The notes below the pieces were generated by a model. It was not told where the DNA came from, searched no databases, and saw nothing but the letters and a program-made list of their open reading frames with translations. 64,000 bases of DNA from Buchnera aphidicola str. Bp (Baizongia pistaciae). GTDB taxonomy: Bacteria > Pseudomonadota > Gammaproteobacteria > Enterobacterales > Enterobacteriaceae. The translations under genes were made by a program, and so were the position numbers. The stretch's first letter is position 1. Each line of letters starts with the position of its first letter. Positions 41,173 through 51,320 of this stretch are shown here, one piece after another. The DNA is taken from assembly GCF_000007725.1 (NCBI RefSeq), contig NC_004545.1, forward strand, positions 186,001-250,000, written 5' to 3'.

Positions 41173-42438
41173 TTAAAATTCTTTTTTTATCCAATTGTTG
41201 ATGTATTGCAACCATTTTTTAAAAAAATTATAAGAATTTTTGTTGCGGTGTGAGTAAAAATATTTTTTTCCAAAATATAATAATCCAATTACAGTAGATA
41301 AACTTCCTGTTTGAGTATTATTAGTTAGTTTAGCAGTATTTATGTTATTTTTTTTAGGACATCCAATTCTAACAGGTATATTAAAAACTTTTTCTGCACA
41401 ATTTTTAAAAAGTTTTATATTAGATGCTCCTCCTGTTAATACTATACCAGCTCCTAGTTTATGAATGCGTCCTGATTTTTTTAACTTTTTTTGTGTATTT
41501 TTTATTTCTTCATTAATTAATGTTAATAGCTCTATATATCTAGACTCGATAACTTCAGTTAATTTATCTTTGTGAAATGTTTGAATAATCGTATTATCTT
41601 CATTTACTATTTTAATTTCTTCTTCTGTAATATCAGAAGATTGCATAGCATATCCATATTTAATTTTTATTTTTTCAGCGTACATGAATGGTATGTTAAA
41701 CACATATGAAATATCATTCGTAACGGTATTTCCAGCATACGGAATTACGCAACTATGTTTAAGTGTTCCATTAGTATAAATTGCAATATCTGTAGTTCCA
41801 CCACCTATGTCTACTATGCAAACTCCGAGATTTCGTTCATCTGTTGTTAACACTGATTCGCTAGATGCTAATCCAGAAAAAACTGAGTAATCAACTCTTA
41901 TCCCGCAGGATTCTACAGCTTTAATAATATTTTTTTTTATTGAAGAATGACATGTAATTAAATGAACTATAGCTTGCATACGTATACCGGATAATCCAAT
42001 GGGATTTTTAATTCCTGTACGCTCATCAATTGAGTATTCTTGAGGAATAATATGCAATATTTTATGTTCATTACGTATACGTACAGATTTTGCAGTATGT
42101 ATTACGTTTTCTATATCATTTTTTGTTATTTCTTCTTGTAGTATTGGAATTATTCCTATTTCGTTTTGACAATTTATATATTTATTTGATAAGGCTAAGT
42201 AAATAGAAGTAATATTACAATTAGCCATAGTTTCAGCTTGATTAATGACTTTTTTTATGCATTCTACAATAGATTTTAGATCATTAATTATACCTCGGTC
42301 TATTCCTATTGATTTACTGAGTCCTATACCTATAATATTAATAGTATCATCTTCTAAAATTTCTCCTACTGAAATAGTGGTTTTAGTAGTTCCAATTTCT
42401 AACCCAACAATCAATTTTTTTTTTAGTACTTTAATCAT
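41173..42438 (-). CDS. ftsA: Cell division protein FtsA
   Basis: Actin-like protein that anchors FtsZ to the membrane; 421 residues (E. coli 420). The phosphate-binding loop is VGLEIGTTKTTISVGE. IVDIGGGTTDIAIY and the adenosine motif GIVLTGGASNIKLF are conserved. The C-terminal amphipathic segment (FFKKWLQYINNWIKKEF) fits the membrane-targeting helix. An A10 run (42415-42424) at codons 5-8 keeps the frame. ftsQ, normally upstream, is absent. Confidence 0.97.
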   Translation of the reverse strand: MIKVLKKKLIVGLEIGTTKTTISVGEILEDDTINIIGIGLSKSIGIDRGIINDLKSIVECIKKVINQAETMANCNITSIYLALSNKYINCQNEIGIIPILQEEITKNDIENVIHTAKSVRIRNEHKILHIIPQEYSIDERTGIKNPIGLSGIRMQAIVHLITCHSSIKKNIIKAVESCGIRVDYSVFSGLASSESVLTTDERNLGVCIVDIGGGTTDIAIYTNGTLKHSCVIPYAGNTVTNDISYVFNIPFMYAEKIKIKYGYAMQSSDITEEEIKIVNEDNTIIQTFHKDKLTEVIESRYIELLTLINEEIKNTQKKLKKSGRIHKLGAGIVLTGGASNIKLFKNCAEKVFNIPVRIGCPKKNNINTAKLTNNTQTGSLSTVIGLLYFGKKYFYSHRNKNSYNFFKKWLQYINNWIKKEF

Positions 42439-42839
42439 AATTCTTTGCCTATAGATTAAAATTATTTGTTATTACTATATTTGACAGTACATTTTTTTTA
42501 ATTAATATATGTATGCAAAAATTTATGTATTAACATATGTACGAAAAATTATAAAAGTGTAACAATATTTAAAAGATTTTTTTAGGTATATAATTATTAA
42601 TATTAAATTTTTTTAATTTTTTAAAAAAATAATTAAATATTTGGTTATTTTACAATATTTTTTTTTCTTGTTTTTTTTAGGAGCATTAGTTTTATTTTTT
42701 GATAGATAATCATGTTAAACTATAAAAGAACAATTGATAAGTGTTTTAAGTTTTTTTATTTTTGTGTATTTTAGTTAATTTATTATTGATAATTTTTGTA
42801 TATTTTAACAATTAACAATAATGTTTTGAAAATAAATTA
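42439..42839. other. 401-bp spacer at the position of ftsQ
   Basis: In E. coli ftsQ lies between ddlB and ftsA. Here the space is half its size, A/T-rich, with no frame longer than about 22 codons on the minus strand (42713-42645 region). I could not recognise any FtsQ fragment. It probably carries an ftsA promoter. Confidence 0.55.
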
Positions 42840-43769
42840 TTAATTAGCTAGTTCTAAAATTTTTTGTACTAGTATTTGATAAGATATACCTGCTTTTTTT
42901 GCCGACATTGGAAATAAGCTATGATCAGTCATCCCAGGACATGTATTTGCTTCTAATAACCAGAATTTATTTTTGTAATCCATTATTACATCAACTCTTC
43001 CCCATCCAGTTCCATCTATAATATTCCATGCTGTTAGAGTAATTTTTTTTAGTTCTAATTCTTTTAGTTTATTTAAGCCGCTTGGACAAAAATATGTTGT
43101 TCGGTTGGATAAATATTTAGAATTGTAATTGTAAAAGGTATTTTCAGGACATATTCGTATAATTGGAAGTATTTTTTTTCCCAAGATGCTAATTGTATAT
43201 TCTTCTCCATATATAAATTTTTCAATTAATATTGAATTATCAAATATAAAAGCTGTTTTACATGCTTTATATAAGGTTTCATATGAATATACAATTGTAA
43301 TACCTATACTCGATCCTTCTTGGTTGGGTTTTACAATTATAGGTAATCCTAAAAGTGAAATATTTTTTTTAAATTTTTGTAAAAATTTTTTATTGAATTC
43401 ATGTTTATTAATGTGTAAATAAGGAACAACAGGTAAATTAAAACTTTGCCATAATAATTTTGTTTTAAATTTATTAATTGAAATAGCTGAAGGTAACGTT
43501 TTACTTCCTGTAAAAGGAATATTTAAATATTTTAGTACGCTTTGTATTGTACCATCTTCTCCATCTCGTCCATGTAAAGCTATAAATGCTTTTGTAAATT
43601 TTTGATGAGGTAATTGTGTAATAGGAAAATCTTTGGTGTCTATAGCCACAGCATGAATTCCAGATTTTAAAAGACTATTTAATATATTGTAACCAGATAT
43701 TAATGATATATTTCTTTCTTGAGATGTTCCACCTAAAAGAACAGCTATTTTTTCAGTTATGATTGTCAT
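42840..43769 (-). CDS. ddl: D-alanine--D-alanine ligase
   Basis: ATP-grasp enzyme making D-Ala-D-Ala for peptidoglycan; 309 residues (E. coli DdlB 306, the version encoded in this cluster). N-terminal VLLGGTSQERNISLISG; ALHGRDGEDGTIQ; ATP-binding PIIVKPNQEGSSIGI; metal/substrate segment LLEANTCPGMTDHSLFP. One base separates it from the murC stop codon, so the two are probably translated in a coupled way. Confidence 0.97.
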   Translation of the reverse strand: MTIITEKIAVLLGGTSQERNISLISGYNILNSLLKSGIHAVAIDTKDFPITQLPHQKFTKAFIALHGRDGEDGTIQSVLKYLNIPFTGSKTLPSAISINKFKTKLLWQSFNLPVVPYLHINKHEFNKKFLQKFKKNISLLGLPIIVKPNQEGSSIGITIVYSYETLYKACKTAFIFDNSILIEKFIYGEEYTISILGKKILPIIRICPENTFYNYNSKYLSNRTTYFCPSGLNKLKELELKKITLTAWNIIDGTGWGRVDVIMDYKNKFWLLEANTCPGMTDHSLFPMSAKKAGISYQILVQKILELAN

Positions 43770-43770
43770 T

Positions 43771-45231
43771 TTAATTCTTATATTGTTTTAGCTTTTTGAT
43801 AAAAAACGTTTTTACGATATTATCTACGTTTCCAGCACCTTGAACTAGTATTAGATTACTGTCAGATAATTTTGACATTATATTTAAAAACAATTTGTTT
43901 AGATCTAAAATTAATGTTACAAAATTTTTTTTGTTTTTTTTGATCGTTTTATATAGAGACGTACTATCAGCTCCTGGAATTATAGCTTCATTAGCAGCAT
44001 ATACTTCTAGTATAAATAATTCATCTACATTGGAAAGTGTTTTGCTAAATGAGAACAAAAAATTTTTTGTTCGAGTATATCGATGGGGTTGAAAAATCAT
44101 TAATAATTTTTTTTTAGGCCATCCAAATCTAGCAGTATGTATACTTTCCAAAATTTCGGTTGGGTGATGTCCATAATCATTAATTAACATAATTTCTTTT
44201 TTTCTATGTGATTTAGAATTTATTGTAAATGTTTTGGATAATTCAAATCTTCGTTGAACTCCCTGAAAATTTTTTAATGACTGTATAATGTTTTTGTCAT
44301 CTATATTTTCTTGTGTAGCTACACAAATTGCTGCAGTTGCATTTAATGCGTTATGGCGACCTGGAAGATTTAGTGTAACATTGAGTGTAGGTTTGTTAAC
44401 TCTGATTACAATAAAACGACTAGTAAATTTTTTTTGAACATATCGATCAATTCTTACATCAGCATTTGAGCTAAATCCATAAGTAATAATATTTCGTTTA
44501 ATGTATGGGAGTATTGTTTGTACAGCATGATTATCTATGCACATAATTGCAGTTCCATAAAATGGAAGATTGTGAATAAATTTTATAAATGCTAGTTTAA
44601 GGTTATGAAAACTCCCATTATACGTTTCAATATGATCTTTTTCGATGTTAGTTAGTATGATAGTAATTGGCTTTAAATGTAAAAAGGATGCATCACTTTC
44701 ATCAGCTTCGACTATGCAATAAAAAGGGTTTTTTCCTATTTTTATATTACTATTGATTGATTTTAAGTATCCTCCGTTAATAAGAGTCGGACTTAAATTA
44801 CTATCTTCGAATATGCTAAATATTATTGCAGTTGTAGAAGTTTTTCCATGTGTTCCAGAAATTGCTATATTATATTTGTAGCGAATGATTTCAGCAATCA
44901 TTTCTGCGCGTGAAATTACAGGAATATTTAGTTTTTTAGCTTTAATTATTTCTGGATTATTACATGAAATAGCACTAGAAATAACTATTACATCAGAACG
45001 GTTAATATTTTTTTCGGTGTGTTTAAAAAATATTTTTGCGCCTAATTTAGATAATTGTTGTGTGATATTATTGGAAACTATGTCTGAACCACTAATGTTG
45101 TATCCTGATTTTAATAGTATTTCAGCAATACCACCCATACTACATCCTCCAATACCAATAAAATGAATATTTTTAATATCGTTCATTTTAATAATAGATA
45201 TTGTATTTATATTTTTTTTTTTGTTATTCAT
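43771..45231 (-). CDS. murC: UDP-N-acetylmuramate--L-alanine ligase
   Basis: Adds L-Ala to UDP-MurNAc, the first peptide step; 486 residues (E. coli 491). UDP-binding IHFIGIGGCSMGGIAE is near 22-37; the ATP loop GTHGKTSTT is at 126-134. The Mur-ligase C-terminal domain has YGHHPTEI and QPHRYTRT. The protein begins with a Lys/Asn-rich stretch containing an A11 run (45212-45222). A second Met at residue 16 is a possible alternative start, but the full length fits E. coli better. Confidence 0.97.
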   Translation of the reverse strand: MNNKKKNINTISIIKMNDIKNIHFIGIGGCSMGGIAEILLKSGYNISGSDIVSNNITQQLSKLGAKIFFKHTEKNINRSDVIVISSAISCNNPEIIKAKKLNIPVISRAEMIAEIIRYKYNIAISGTHGKTSTTAIIFSIFEDSNLSPTLINGGYLKSINSNIKIGKNPFYCIVEADESDASFLHLKPITIILTNIEKDHIETYNGSFHNLKLAFIKFIHNLPFYGTAIMCIDNHAVQTILPYIKRNIITYGFSSNADVRIDRYVQKKFTSRFIVIRVNKPTLNVTLNLPGRHNALNATAAICVATQENIDDKNIIQSLKNFQGVQRRFELSKTFTINSKSHRKKEIMLINDYGHHPTEILESIHTARFGWPKKKLLMIFQPHRYTRTKNFLFSFSKTLSNVDELFILEVYAANEAIIPGADSTSLYKTIKKNKKNFVTLILDLNKLFLNIMSKLSDSNLILVQGAGNVDNIVKTFFIKKLKQYKN

Positions 45232-45268
45232 CTTAAAATAGTATTTTATTCATTGGTTTAGACAAAAA

Positions 45269-46330
45269 TTAATGAGTTATATTTTCGATTATTTTAGTGA
45301 TAGTTTTTATAGAATTTAGTTTATAACTAGAACGTAATTTTTTAGCCATAACAATTAATTTTTGTCTGTTTAAATTTTTTAAAAGAGTGATTATAACATT
45401 AACATTAAATCTTTCTTGCATAATTATTTTAGCACCTCCAATCATTTTTAATGGGTATGCATTCCAGTATTGGTGTTGATCTTTATGTGGAAAGGGTACG
45501 AATATAGCAGGTAATCCAATGTATTGTATTTCACTGACTGTTAATGCTCCTGCGCGGCATATTATTAAATCAGCCCAAAAATATGCTTTAGATATATTTT
45601 TAATAAAGGGAGTAATTTTGTATATAGCTAAATTATTGTGTATGTCATATAGTTTATGTATTATATTAATGTTTTTTTTTCCGATTTGATGCCATAGCTT
45701 TATTTTATTTTTTAGTACCAAGGCTACTTTAGGAAAACAAAAATTAAATATTTGTGTTCCCTGGCTACCTCCTACAACTAGTATTCTTAGTGGTCCTGAT
45801 CTATTTTCAAAACGATCCCAAGATTTTTTTAGATTAGTAATAGAAGTTCGAAGTGGATTTCCAACTGTAATTGATTTAGAAGTTAATATGGTATTAGCAA
45901 ATGCTTGCATATTAATAGTTGTGAATTTAGATAACAATTTATTAGCTAATCCTGCAATTTTATTTTGTTCATGTATAATTAGTGGTTTTTTGTATAGGTA
46001 AGAAATTATACCTCCTGGAACGGAAACATATCCTCCCATTCCTAGAATAATATCTGGATTAATATTTTCTATAATTTTTTTTGCTTGGTAACAAGCTATT
46101 ATTAGTTTGAATGGTATAGCCATTAGTTCAAATAGGTTTTTTCCTCTTACCCCGCTAATATTAATATATTTTATAGTAATACCATATTTTGGAACTATTT
46201 TACTTTCTATATTTTTGGAAGTTCCTAACCAAAAAACTTTCCATCCTTTATTTATTAGAGATTTTGCAATTTCTAATCCAGGGAATATATGTCCACATGT
46301 ACCCCCTGCCATGATAATTATTTTTTTCAT
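45269..46330 (-). CDS. murG: UDP-N-acetylglucosamine--undecaprenyl-pyrophosphoryl-MurNAc-pentapeptide transferase
   Basis: GT-B glycosyltransferase converting lipid I to lipid II at the inner face of the cytoplasmic membrane; 353 residues (E. coli 355). The N-terminal glycine-rich motif is MAGGTCGHIFPGLEIA. GGYVSVPGG and IHEQNKIAGLANK are conserved; the donor-binding VVGGSQGTQIFN and CRAGALTVSEI follow. The ATG overlaps the ftsW stop by 4 bases (ATGA type), indicating coupling. Confidence 0.97.
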   Translation of the reverse strand: MKKIIIMAGGTCGHIFPGLEIAKSLINKGWKVFWLGTSKNIESKIVPKYGITIKYINISGVRGKNLFELMAIPFKLIIACYQAKKIIENINPDIILGMGGYVSVPGGIISYLYKKPLIIHEQNKIAGLANKLLSKFTTINMQAFANTILTSKSITVGNPLRTSITNLKKSWDRFENRSGPLRILVVGGSQGTQIFNFCFPKVALVLKNKIKLWHQIGKKNINIIHKLYDIHNNLAIYKITPFIKNISKAYFWADLIICRAGALTVSEIQYIGLPAIFVPFPHKDQHQYWNAYPLKMIGGAKIIMQERFNVNVIITLLKNLNRQKLIVMAKKLRSSYKLNSIKTITKIIENITH

Positions 46331-47469
46331 ATATCTGTCTTATAAAAAGCCTGTATGTTTTTCATGCGTAGTTCGAAATCTATACGTATAAGTATGATAA
46401 TAGCAATAGAAACAATTATTAAACTTGATCCTCCATAACTAATTAGTGGTAGTGTTAAGCCTTTTGTAGGTAACAACCCAATAGTTGTTCCAACATTAAT
46501 TAGAGTTTGAAAAATTAGCCATAAACCAATTGAGAAAGCAAAATATCCAGAAAAAAAAATTTTATTTTTTAGTGCAATTTTACCAATTTTAAAAGCTCTA
46601 AAAGAAATGAAAAATATCATAAATAATATAGTGCAGGCTCCAATATATCCTAACTCTTCTCCTATTATGGCAAATATAAAATCTGTATGTGCTTCAGGCA
46701 AATATTCTAATTTTTGTATTGAATGTCCTAGTCCCATTCCAAATATATTTCCTCGCCCTAATGCCATTAATGATTGAGTAAGTTGATAACCTTTTCCAAA
46801 GGGATCATTCCACGGATTCCAAAACGACATAATGCGTTCAAAACGATAAGGTGATTTTATTATTAAAACTGTAGTTGTTACTACAATAATCAGTATTGTT
46901 GGAATAAATTTTTGAATTTTAGTACCAGAAATAAACAATAATGATAGAGTTGTTAATAAGATTACTATTGTAGTTCCTAAATCGGGCTCTACTAATAGTA
47001 ATATCAATGGAAAAGATATTATTATTATAGGTTTTAAAAATCCCCCAAAATTGTTTACTATTTCAGAATTTTTTTGAGATAGATAATTTGATAAGTAGCA
47101 GAACATTGCTAATTTGGATAATTCAGATGGTTGCATACTTACATAACTTATTGTTATCCATCTTAAAGAGCCGTGAATTGAGTTTCCGATTATCAAAACT
47201 AGTAATAATGTACTTATAGAAATTAATAATATTATTTTGTTATTTTTTTGCCAAAAAGAAATGGGCACATCTAAGAATATTTTAAATATAAAAAATAATA
47301 TTACTAAATATAAAATTTGTTTTTTAGTAAAAAATAGCATGTCATGATAAATACGGTAAGCAATAGGTATAGATGAAGAAGTAACCATAGTTACACCTAT
47401 TAGCAATAGGCATAGTGTACACCATAAAAGTTTTTCATCATATAGCTTAATATTAAGTTTAGTTTTCAT
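46327..47469 (-). CDS. ftsW: Septal peptidoglycan polymerase FtsW (SEDS family)
   Basis: Polytopic membrane glycosyltransferase that works with FtsI at the septum; 380 residues (E. coli 414). About ten hydrophobic helices. SEDS motifs include STLTTVLLVLIIGNSIHGSLRW-type segments seen here as GNSIHGSLRW, the LVEPDLGTT motif, GRGNIFGMGLGHS with LPEAHTDFIFAIIGEELGYIG, and near the C-terminus PLISYGGSSLI. The shorter N-terminus begins close to the first helix. Confidence 0.97.
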   Translation of the reverse strand: MKTKLNIKLYDEKLLWCTLCLLLIGVTMVTSSSIPIAYRIYHDMLFFTKKQILYLVILFFIFKIFLDVPISFWQKNNKIILLISISTLLLVLIIGNSIHGSLRWITISYVSMQPSELSKLAMFCYLSNYLSQKNSEIVNNFGGFLKPIIIISFPLILLLVEPDLGTTIVILLTTLSLLFISGTKIQKFIPTILIIVVTTTVLIIKSPYRFERIMSFWNPWNDPFGKGYQLTQSLMALGRGNIFGMGLGHSIQKLEYLPEAHTDFIFAIIGEELGYIGACTILFMIFFISFRAFKIGKIALKNKIFFSGYFAFSIGLWLIFQTLINVGTTIGLLPTKGLTLPLISYGGSSLIIVSIAIIILIRIDFELRMKNIQAFYKTDI

Positions 47470-47523
47470 ACTTAAAAGTTAACTCAAATATTTTTAATAT
47501 TTATGTATAAAATTGTACTGATT

Positions 47524-48852
47524 TTAGTGTATTAGTTCTTGGATTAATTTTACAAAAGTATTACCTCTTTCTTCAAATCCAGAAAATTGATCTAAGCTAC
47601 TACAAGCAGGAGATAATAATACTACGTCGCCTGGTTGTACTTGTACTGAGATATGTTGCATAACTTCTTGCAATGTTTCGAAAATTTTAGATTTATGGGG
47701 ATATAGATTAAATAATTCTTTTTTGTCTTTTCCATAACAATAGATAACTATTGCATTGTTTTTTAATATAGGTTTTAGTAAATTTAAATTTGATGACTTT
47801 TTATCTCCTCCCAATATTAGTCTAATTTTTCCTTTGGTATTTATACTTTGTATTGCAGACTTTGTACTTGCGATATTAGTAGATTTAGAATCGTTAATCC
47901 ACGTAATATTATTGTTTTTATATACTTTTTGACATCGGTGTGGTAACCCTAAAAAATTTTTTAATATACGGACACTTATTTTAAAACTTATTTTTAGTTC
48001 ATGTACTATAGCTAATGCAGATAGCATATTTATGTAATTATGTCTTCCTGATAGTTTTAATTTTTTAGTATTTATTAGTTTTAGTGATTTATAACACAAC
48101 CACGTATTAGTATAAGTATGACTAAGATGATAATCACCTGAATGAACACCAAATGAAATGCATTTCGTGAGTTGAGCTTGTCTATTAATTGTAACAGGGT
48201 TATCCACGTTAATTATACATATCTTAGAATTTTTGTAAATTTTTTGTTTAGCTTTTTCATATTCTTTTATATCTGAAGAATATCTATTAAGATGATCTGG
48301 AGTTATATTTAATATAGTTGCAATGTATGCTTTTAAACTAAATGTTCTTTCTAATTGAAAACTAGATAATTCTAGTATGAAAAAGTGAGCGAATTTGTTA
48401 ACAATGTTTAATGCTGGTATTCCTATATTTCCTCCTATATAGGTTGTAAACCCTGCTTTTTGTATTATTTCCTTTACTATTTTAGTAACTGAGCTTTTTC
48501 CATTTGATCCAGTAATAGCAATTATTGGAACTTTAGTTTCTTGCACAAATAGTTCGATATCTCCAATTATTTCAATATTTTTTTTGGTAGCGAATTTTAA
48601 AGCTGGATGTGAAGGTGTTATTCCTGGACTAACAATAATAAGATTTGATTGGAGTATCCATGAGTAATTTACAGATCCAGTATGATAACATATATTTTTA
48701 AATTTTATGATTTTTTCTATATGTTTAGGACGTTTATCAGTGTCCATAATTTTAGGGTAAATTCCTTTAGATAAAAAAAAATTTAAACAAGAAATTCCTG
48801 TTAATCCCATTCCGAATATAAGAATTTTTTTATGCAAATAATTACGAGTCAT
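47524..48852 (-). CDS. murD: UDP-N-acetylmuramoylalanine--D-glutamate ligase
   Basis: Adds D-Glu to UDP-MurNAc-L-Ala. I set the start at the ATG at 48852, giving 442 residues (E. coli 438). It aligns KILIFGMGLTGISCLNFFL with the E. coli N-terminus and overlaps the mraY stop as ATGA, typical coupling. The open frame continues 19 codons upstream inside mraY to 48909, which I reject. The ATP loop GSNGKSS is at 115-121; the central motif is LELSSFQLE; C-terminal GLPHRCQ, INDSKSTN and LLSPACSSLDQF are conserved. Confidence 0.96.
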   Translation of the reverse strand: MTRNYLHKKILIFGMGLTGISCLNFFLSKGIYPKIMDTDKRPKHIEKIIKFKNICYHTGSVNYSWILQSNLIIVSPGITPSHPALKFATKKNIEIIGDIELFVQETKVPIIAITGSNGKSSVTKIVKEIIQKAGFTTYIGGNIGIPALNIVNKFAHFFILELSSFQLERTFSLKAYIATILNITPDHLNRYSSDIKEYEKAKQKIYKNSKICIINVDNPVTINRQAQLTKCISFGVHSGDYHLSHTYTNTWLCYKSLKLINTKKLKLSGRHNYINMLSALAIVHELKISFKISVRILKNFLGLPHRCQKVYKNNNITWINDSKSTNIASTKSAIQSINTKGKIRLILGGDKKSSNLNLLKPILKNNAIVIYCYGKDKKELFNLYPHKSKIFETLQEVMQHISVQVQPGDVVLLSPACSSLDQFSGFEERGNTFVKLIQELIH

Positions 48853-49871
48853 TGATGAACCTTTAACATTAGTAGTCCTAGTAACATTAATATAAATGAA
48901 ATAATCCAAAATCTAATAATTAATCGTGTTTCGGGACAACCATTTAATTCATAATGATGATGAATAGGTGTCATTTTAAAAAGTTTTTTTTTAGTTATTT
49001 TATAATATAGTACTTGGATAATTACTGATAAAGTTTCAATTACAAATAACCCGCCTACAATTATTAGTAATATTTCTTGTCTTAAGAGTACTGAAATAAT
49101 ACCGATAGTTCCACCTAAAGATAGAGAACCTACGTCACCCATGAATATTTGTGCTGGGTAAGTATTGAACCATAAAAATCCTAATGAAGATCCTATAATA
49201 GCAGCACAAATAATTGTTAGTTCGTTAGAATAAGGTATGTAAATAGTATTAAAATAGTAAGATAAATTTACATTTCCGCTAATAAAAGATATGATTGATA
49301 AGTTAGTTGTAACGAAAATAATGGGAACAATAGCTAATCCGTCTAAACCATCTGTTAGATTAACAGCATTGCTTGTACCAATTATTGCAAAGTATGATAT
49401 TAATATGCATATCATTTTAGTATTAAAAATAATATTTTTTGAAAAAGGAACAATTAGTTTTATTGTAGAGTGATCGTTAATTATGTAATATATTAAAAAA
49501 ATTATAATACAAGCTAAAATAGATAGAAGGGAAAATTTATGCAAGGACGACAAACCTTTAGAATTTTTATAATATATTTTCATATTGTCATCTATAAATC
49601 CTATTATTCCATAACCTATTAATATTGTTAGAGTTAACCAAACATAAGGATTAGATAATTTAGTCCAAATAATAGTTGATATGATAATTGAAAATATTAT
49701 TAATATACCTCCCATAGTTGGTGTATTTTTTTTATTAAAATGAGATTTGGGTCCGAAATTCCGAATTATTTGTTGTATTTTGTATTTATTTAGCCAATTT
49801 ATTAAATGTGGCCCGAATATTAACATTAATAACAATGATGTAAAAAAACTAAGTATAAAACGAATAATCAT
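48849..49871 (-). CDS. mraY: Phospho-N-acetylmuramoyl-pentapeptide-transferase
   Basis: Integral membrane enzyme forming lipid I from UDP-MurNAc-pentapeptide and undecaprenyl phosphate; 340 residues (E. coli 360), with about ten hydrophobic helices. Conserved cytoplasmic motifs are KKNTPTMGG, the Asp-rich IGFIDDNMK, NAVNLTDGLDGLA, MGDVGSLSLGG and the HHHYEL loop (TPIHHHYELNG). The N-terminus is shorter than in E. coli by about one segment. Confidence 0.97.
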   Translation of the reverse strand: MIIRFILSFFTSLLLMLIFGPHLINWLNKYKIQQIIRNFGPKSHFNKKNTPTMGGILIIFSIIISTIIWTKLSNPYVWLTLTILIGYGIIGFIDDNMKIYYKNSKGLSSLHKFSLLSILACIIIFLIYYIINDHSTIKLIVPFSKNIIFNTKMICILISYFAIIGTSNAVNLTDGLDGLAIVPIIFVTTNLSIISFISGNVNLSYYFNTIYIPYSNELTIICAAIIGSSLGFLWFNTYPAQIFMGDVGSLSLGGTIGIISVLLRQEILLIIVGGLFVIETLSVIIQVLYYKITKKKLFKMTPIHHHYELNGCPETRLIIRFWIISFILMLLGLLMLKVHQ

Positions 49872-49937
49872 ATGTATTACTAATTTTATTTAGAGAGTGA
49901 TGTTAAATTTCATAAATGTTGATCAATATTATTAAGA

Positions 49938-51320
49938 TCAAGCTTTATGATATTCTTTTATTAATTGTTCTACTATTACGTCTAATTTTTCGCTTCTTGA
50001 TGCTTTTACTAAAATGGTTATAATCTTTTTATTTAGTAATTTATTTTTTAGATTTTTTAATAATTCGTCTGAATTGTAGAAATGATGTCCTTTTTTGCTG
50101 GCGATACTAATTTCTTTACTCAATTTACCAATACTAAAAACTTCATTAATATTAGAGTTATAGATAGTATTTCCTATGATTTTATGATATAAAACATCAT
50201 TTTTTCCAAGTTCTAACATATCTCCTGCAACAAATAACTTATAACCTGATATGTTTTCTAAAATTTTTATAGCTACTATCATAGATGCGGTGTTTGCATT
50301 ATACGTATCGTTAATAATAGTTTTATATTTATTTAATCGTATGATTTGTAGTCTGTTTTTAAGTATAGGTAAGCTTGATAAACCAATTTTAATAATTTCT
50401 AATGGTATGTTAATAGATATTGCGATAGTTGCTGCAGCTAAAGCATTAGAAATATTGTGATATCCTAAGAGTGGTAGGGTAACATATATTTCTCCATTGG
50501 GGGAATGTATTTTAAATTTCGACCCTTGATTACTAGTTGTTATATTGCTAGCAAAAATAGTACTATTTTTTTTTATTGAAAAATTAATAATTTTTTGTGT
50601 TAATAAGTTTTTTTTCCATTTAGACCAATAATTACTGTCTTTATTATAAATAGCTATGCCATTTTTTCTTAATCCTAAAAAAATTTCTTGTTTCGCTTGG
50701 GCAACCCCGAATAAAGACTTAAATCCTGCTAAGTGTGAATGATATATGTTGTTTATTAACGCAATATTGGGTTTGGTTATTTTAGTTGTATATTCTATGT
50801 CTTTTGGATAATTAGCACCTAATTCCAGGATTGCATATTTATGAGACTTATTTAAATTTAATAATGTTAATGGGACTCCAATATTATTATTAAGATTTTG
50901 AAATGTAGATATTGTATTTCCACAGTTTTTTAAAATAGATGATGTCATTTCTTTAACAGAAGTTTTTCCTGAAGATCCAGTAATTGCAATTACAGTAGCA
51001 TTAGTTTGATCTCGTATCCAGGATGCAATTTTTCCTAAAGCTATAGTTGTATTCTGAACTATTATTTGAGGTATTACATTTTTTGGATAACATTGTTTTT
51101 CTAGTAATAATGCAGCAGCTCCCTTAGAAATAGCTTCATTAACGAACATATGAGCATCAAAGTTTTTTCCAATTAATGCGATAAATAAGCATTTTGGAGT
51201 AATTTTTCGCGTGTCAGTAGTTATCGAGTGTATACTAATAGAGTGTAATGTTGCATAATTAGAGCAATATAAAATTCCGTTGGTAATTGATGTTAATTTT
51301 ATTAAGTTAATTGAAATCAT
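49938..51320 (-). CDS. murF: UDP-N-acetylmuramoyl-tripeptide--D-alanyl-D-alanine ligase
   Basis: Adds D-Ala-D-Ala to complete the pentapeptide precursor; 460 residues (E. coli 452). The start MISINLIKLTSITNG aligns with MISVTLSQLTDILNG. The ATP loop is GSSGKTSVKEM, with NLNNNIGVP and ELGANYPKDI following; NDTYNANTASM and GDMLELG lie in the C-terminal part. Its start lies 14 bases inside the end of murE. Confidence 0.97.
   Translation of the reverse strand: MISINLIKLTSITNGILYCSNYATLHSISIHSITTDTRKITPKCLFIALIGKNFDAHMFVNEAISKGAAALLLEKQCYPKNVIPQIIVQNTTIALGKIASWIRDQTNATVIAITGSSGKTSVKEMTSSILKNCGNTISTFQNLNNNIGVPLTLLNLNKSHKYAILELGANYPKDIEYTTKITKPNIALINNIYHSHLAGFKSLFGVAQAKQEIFLGLRKNGIAIYNKDSNYWSKWKKNLLTQKIINFSIKKNSTIFASNITTSNQGSKFKIHSPNGEIYVTLPLLGYHNISNALAAATIAISINIPLEIIKIGLSSLPILKNRLQIIRLNKYKTIINDTYNANTASMIVAIKILENISGYKLFVAGDMLELGKNDVLYHKIIGNTIYNSNINEVFSIGKLSKEISIASKKGHHFYNSDELLKNLKNKLLNKKIITILVKASRSEKLDVIVEQLIKEYHKA

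Noticed and set aside
42645-42713. 22-codon Lys-rich frame on the minus strand in the ftsQ position
   Set aside because: Too short and of low complexity; no recognisable FtsQ features.
48853-48909. 19-codon N-terminal extension of murD inside mraY
   Set aside because: The ATG at 48852 overlaps the mraY stop as ATGA and aligns with the known MurD N-terminus.
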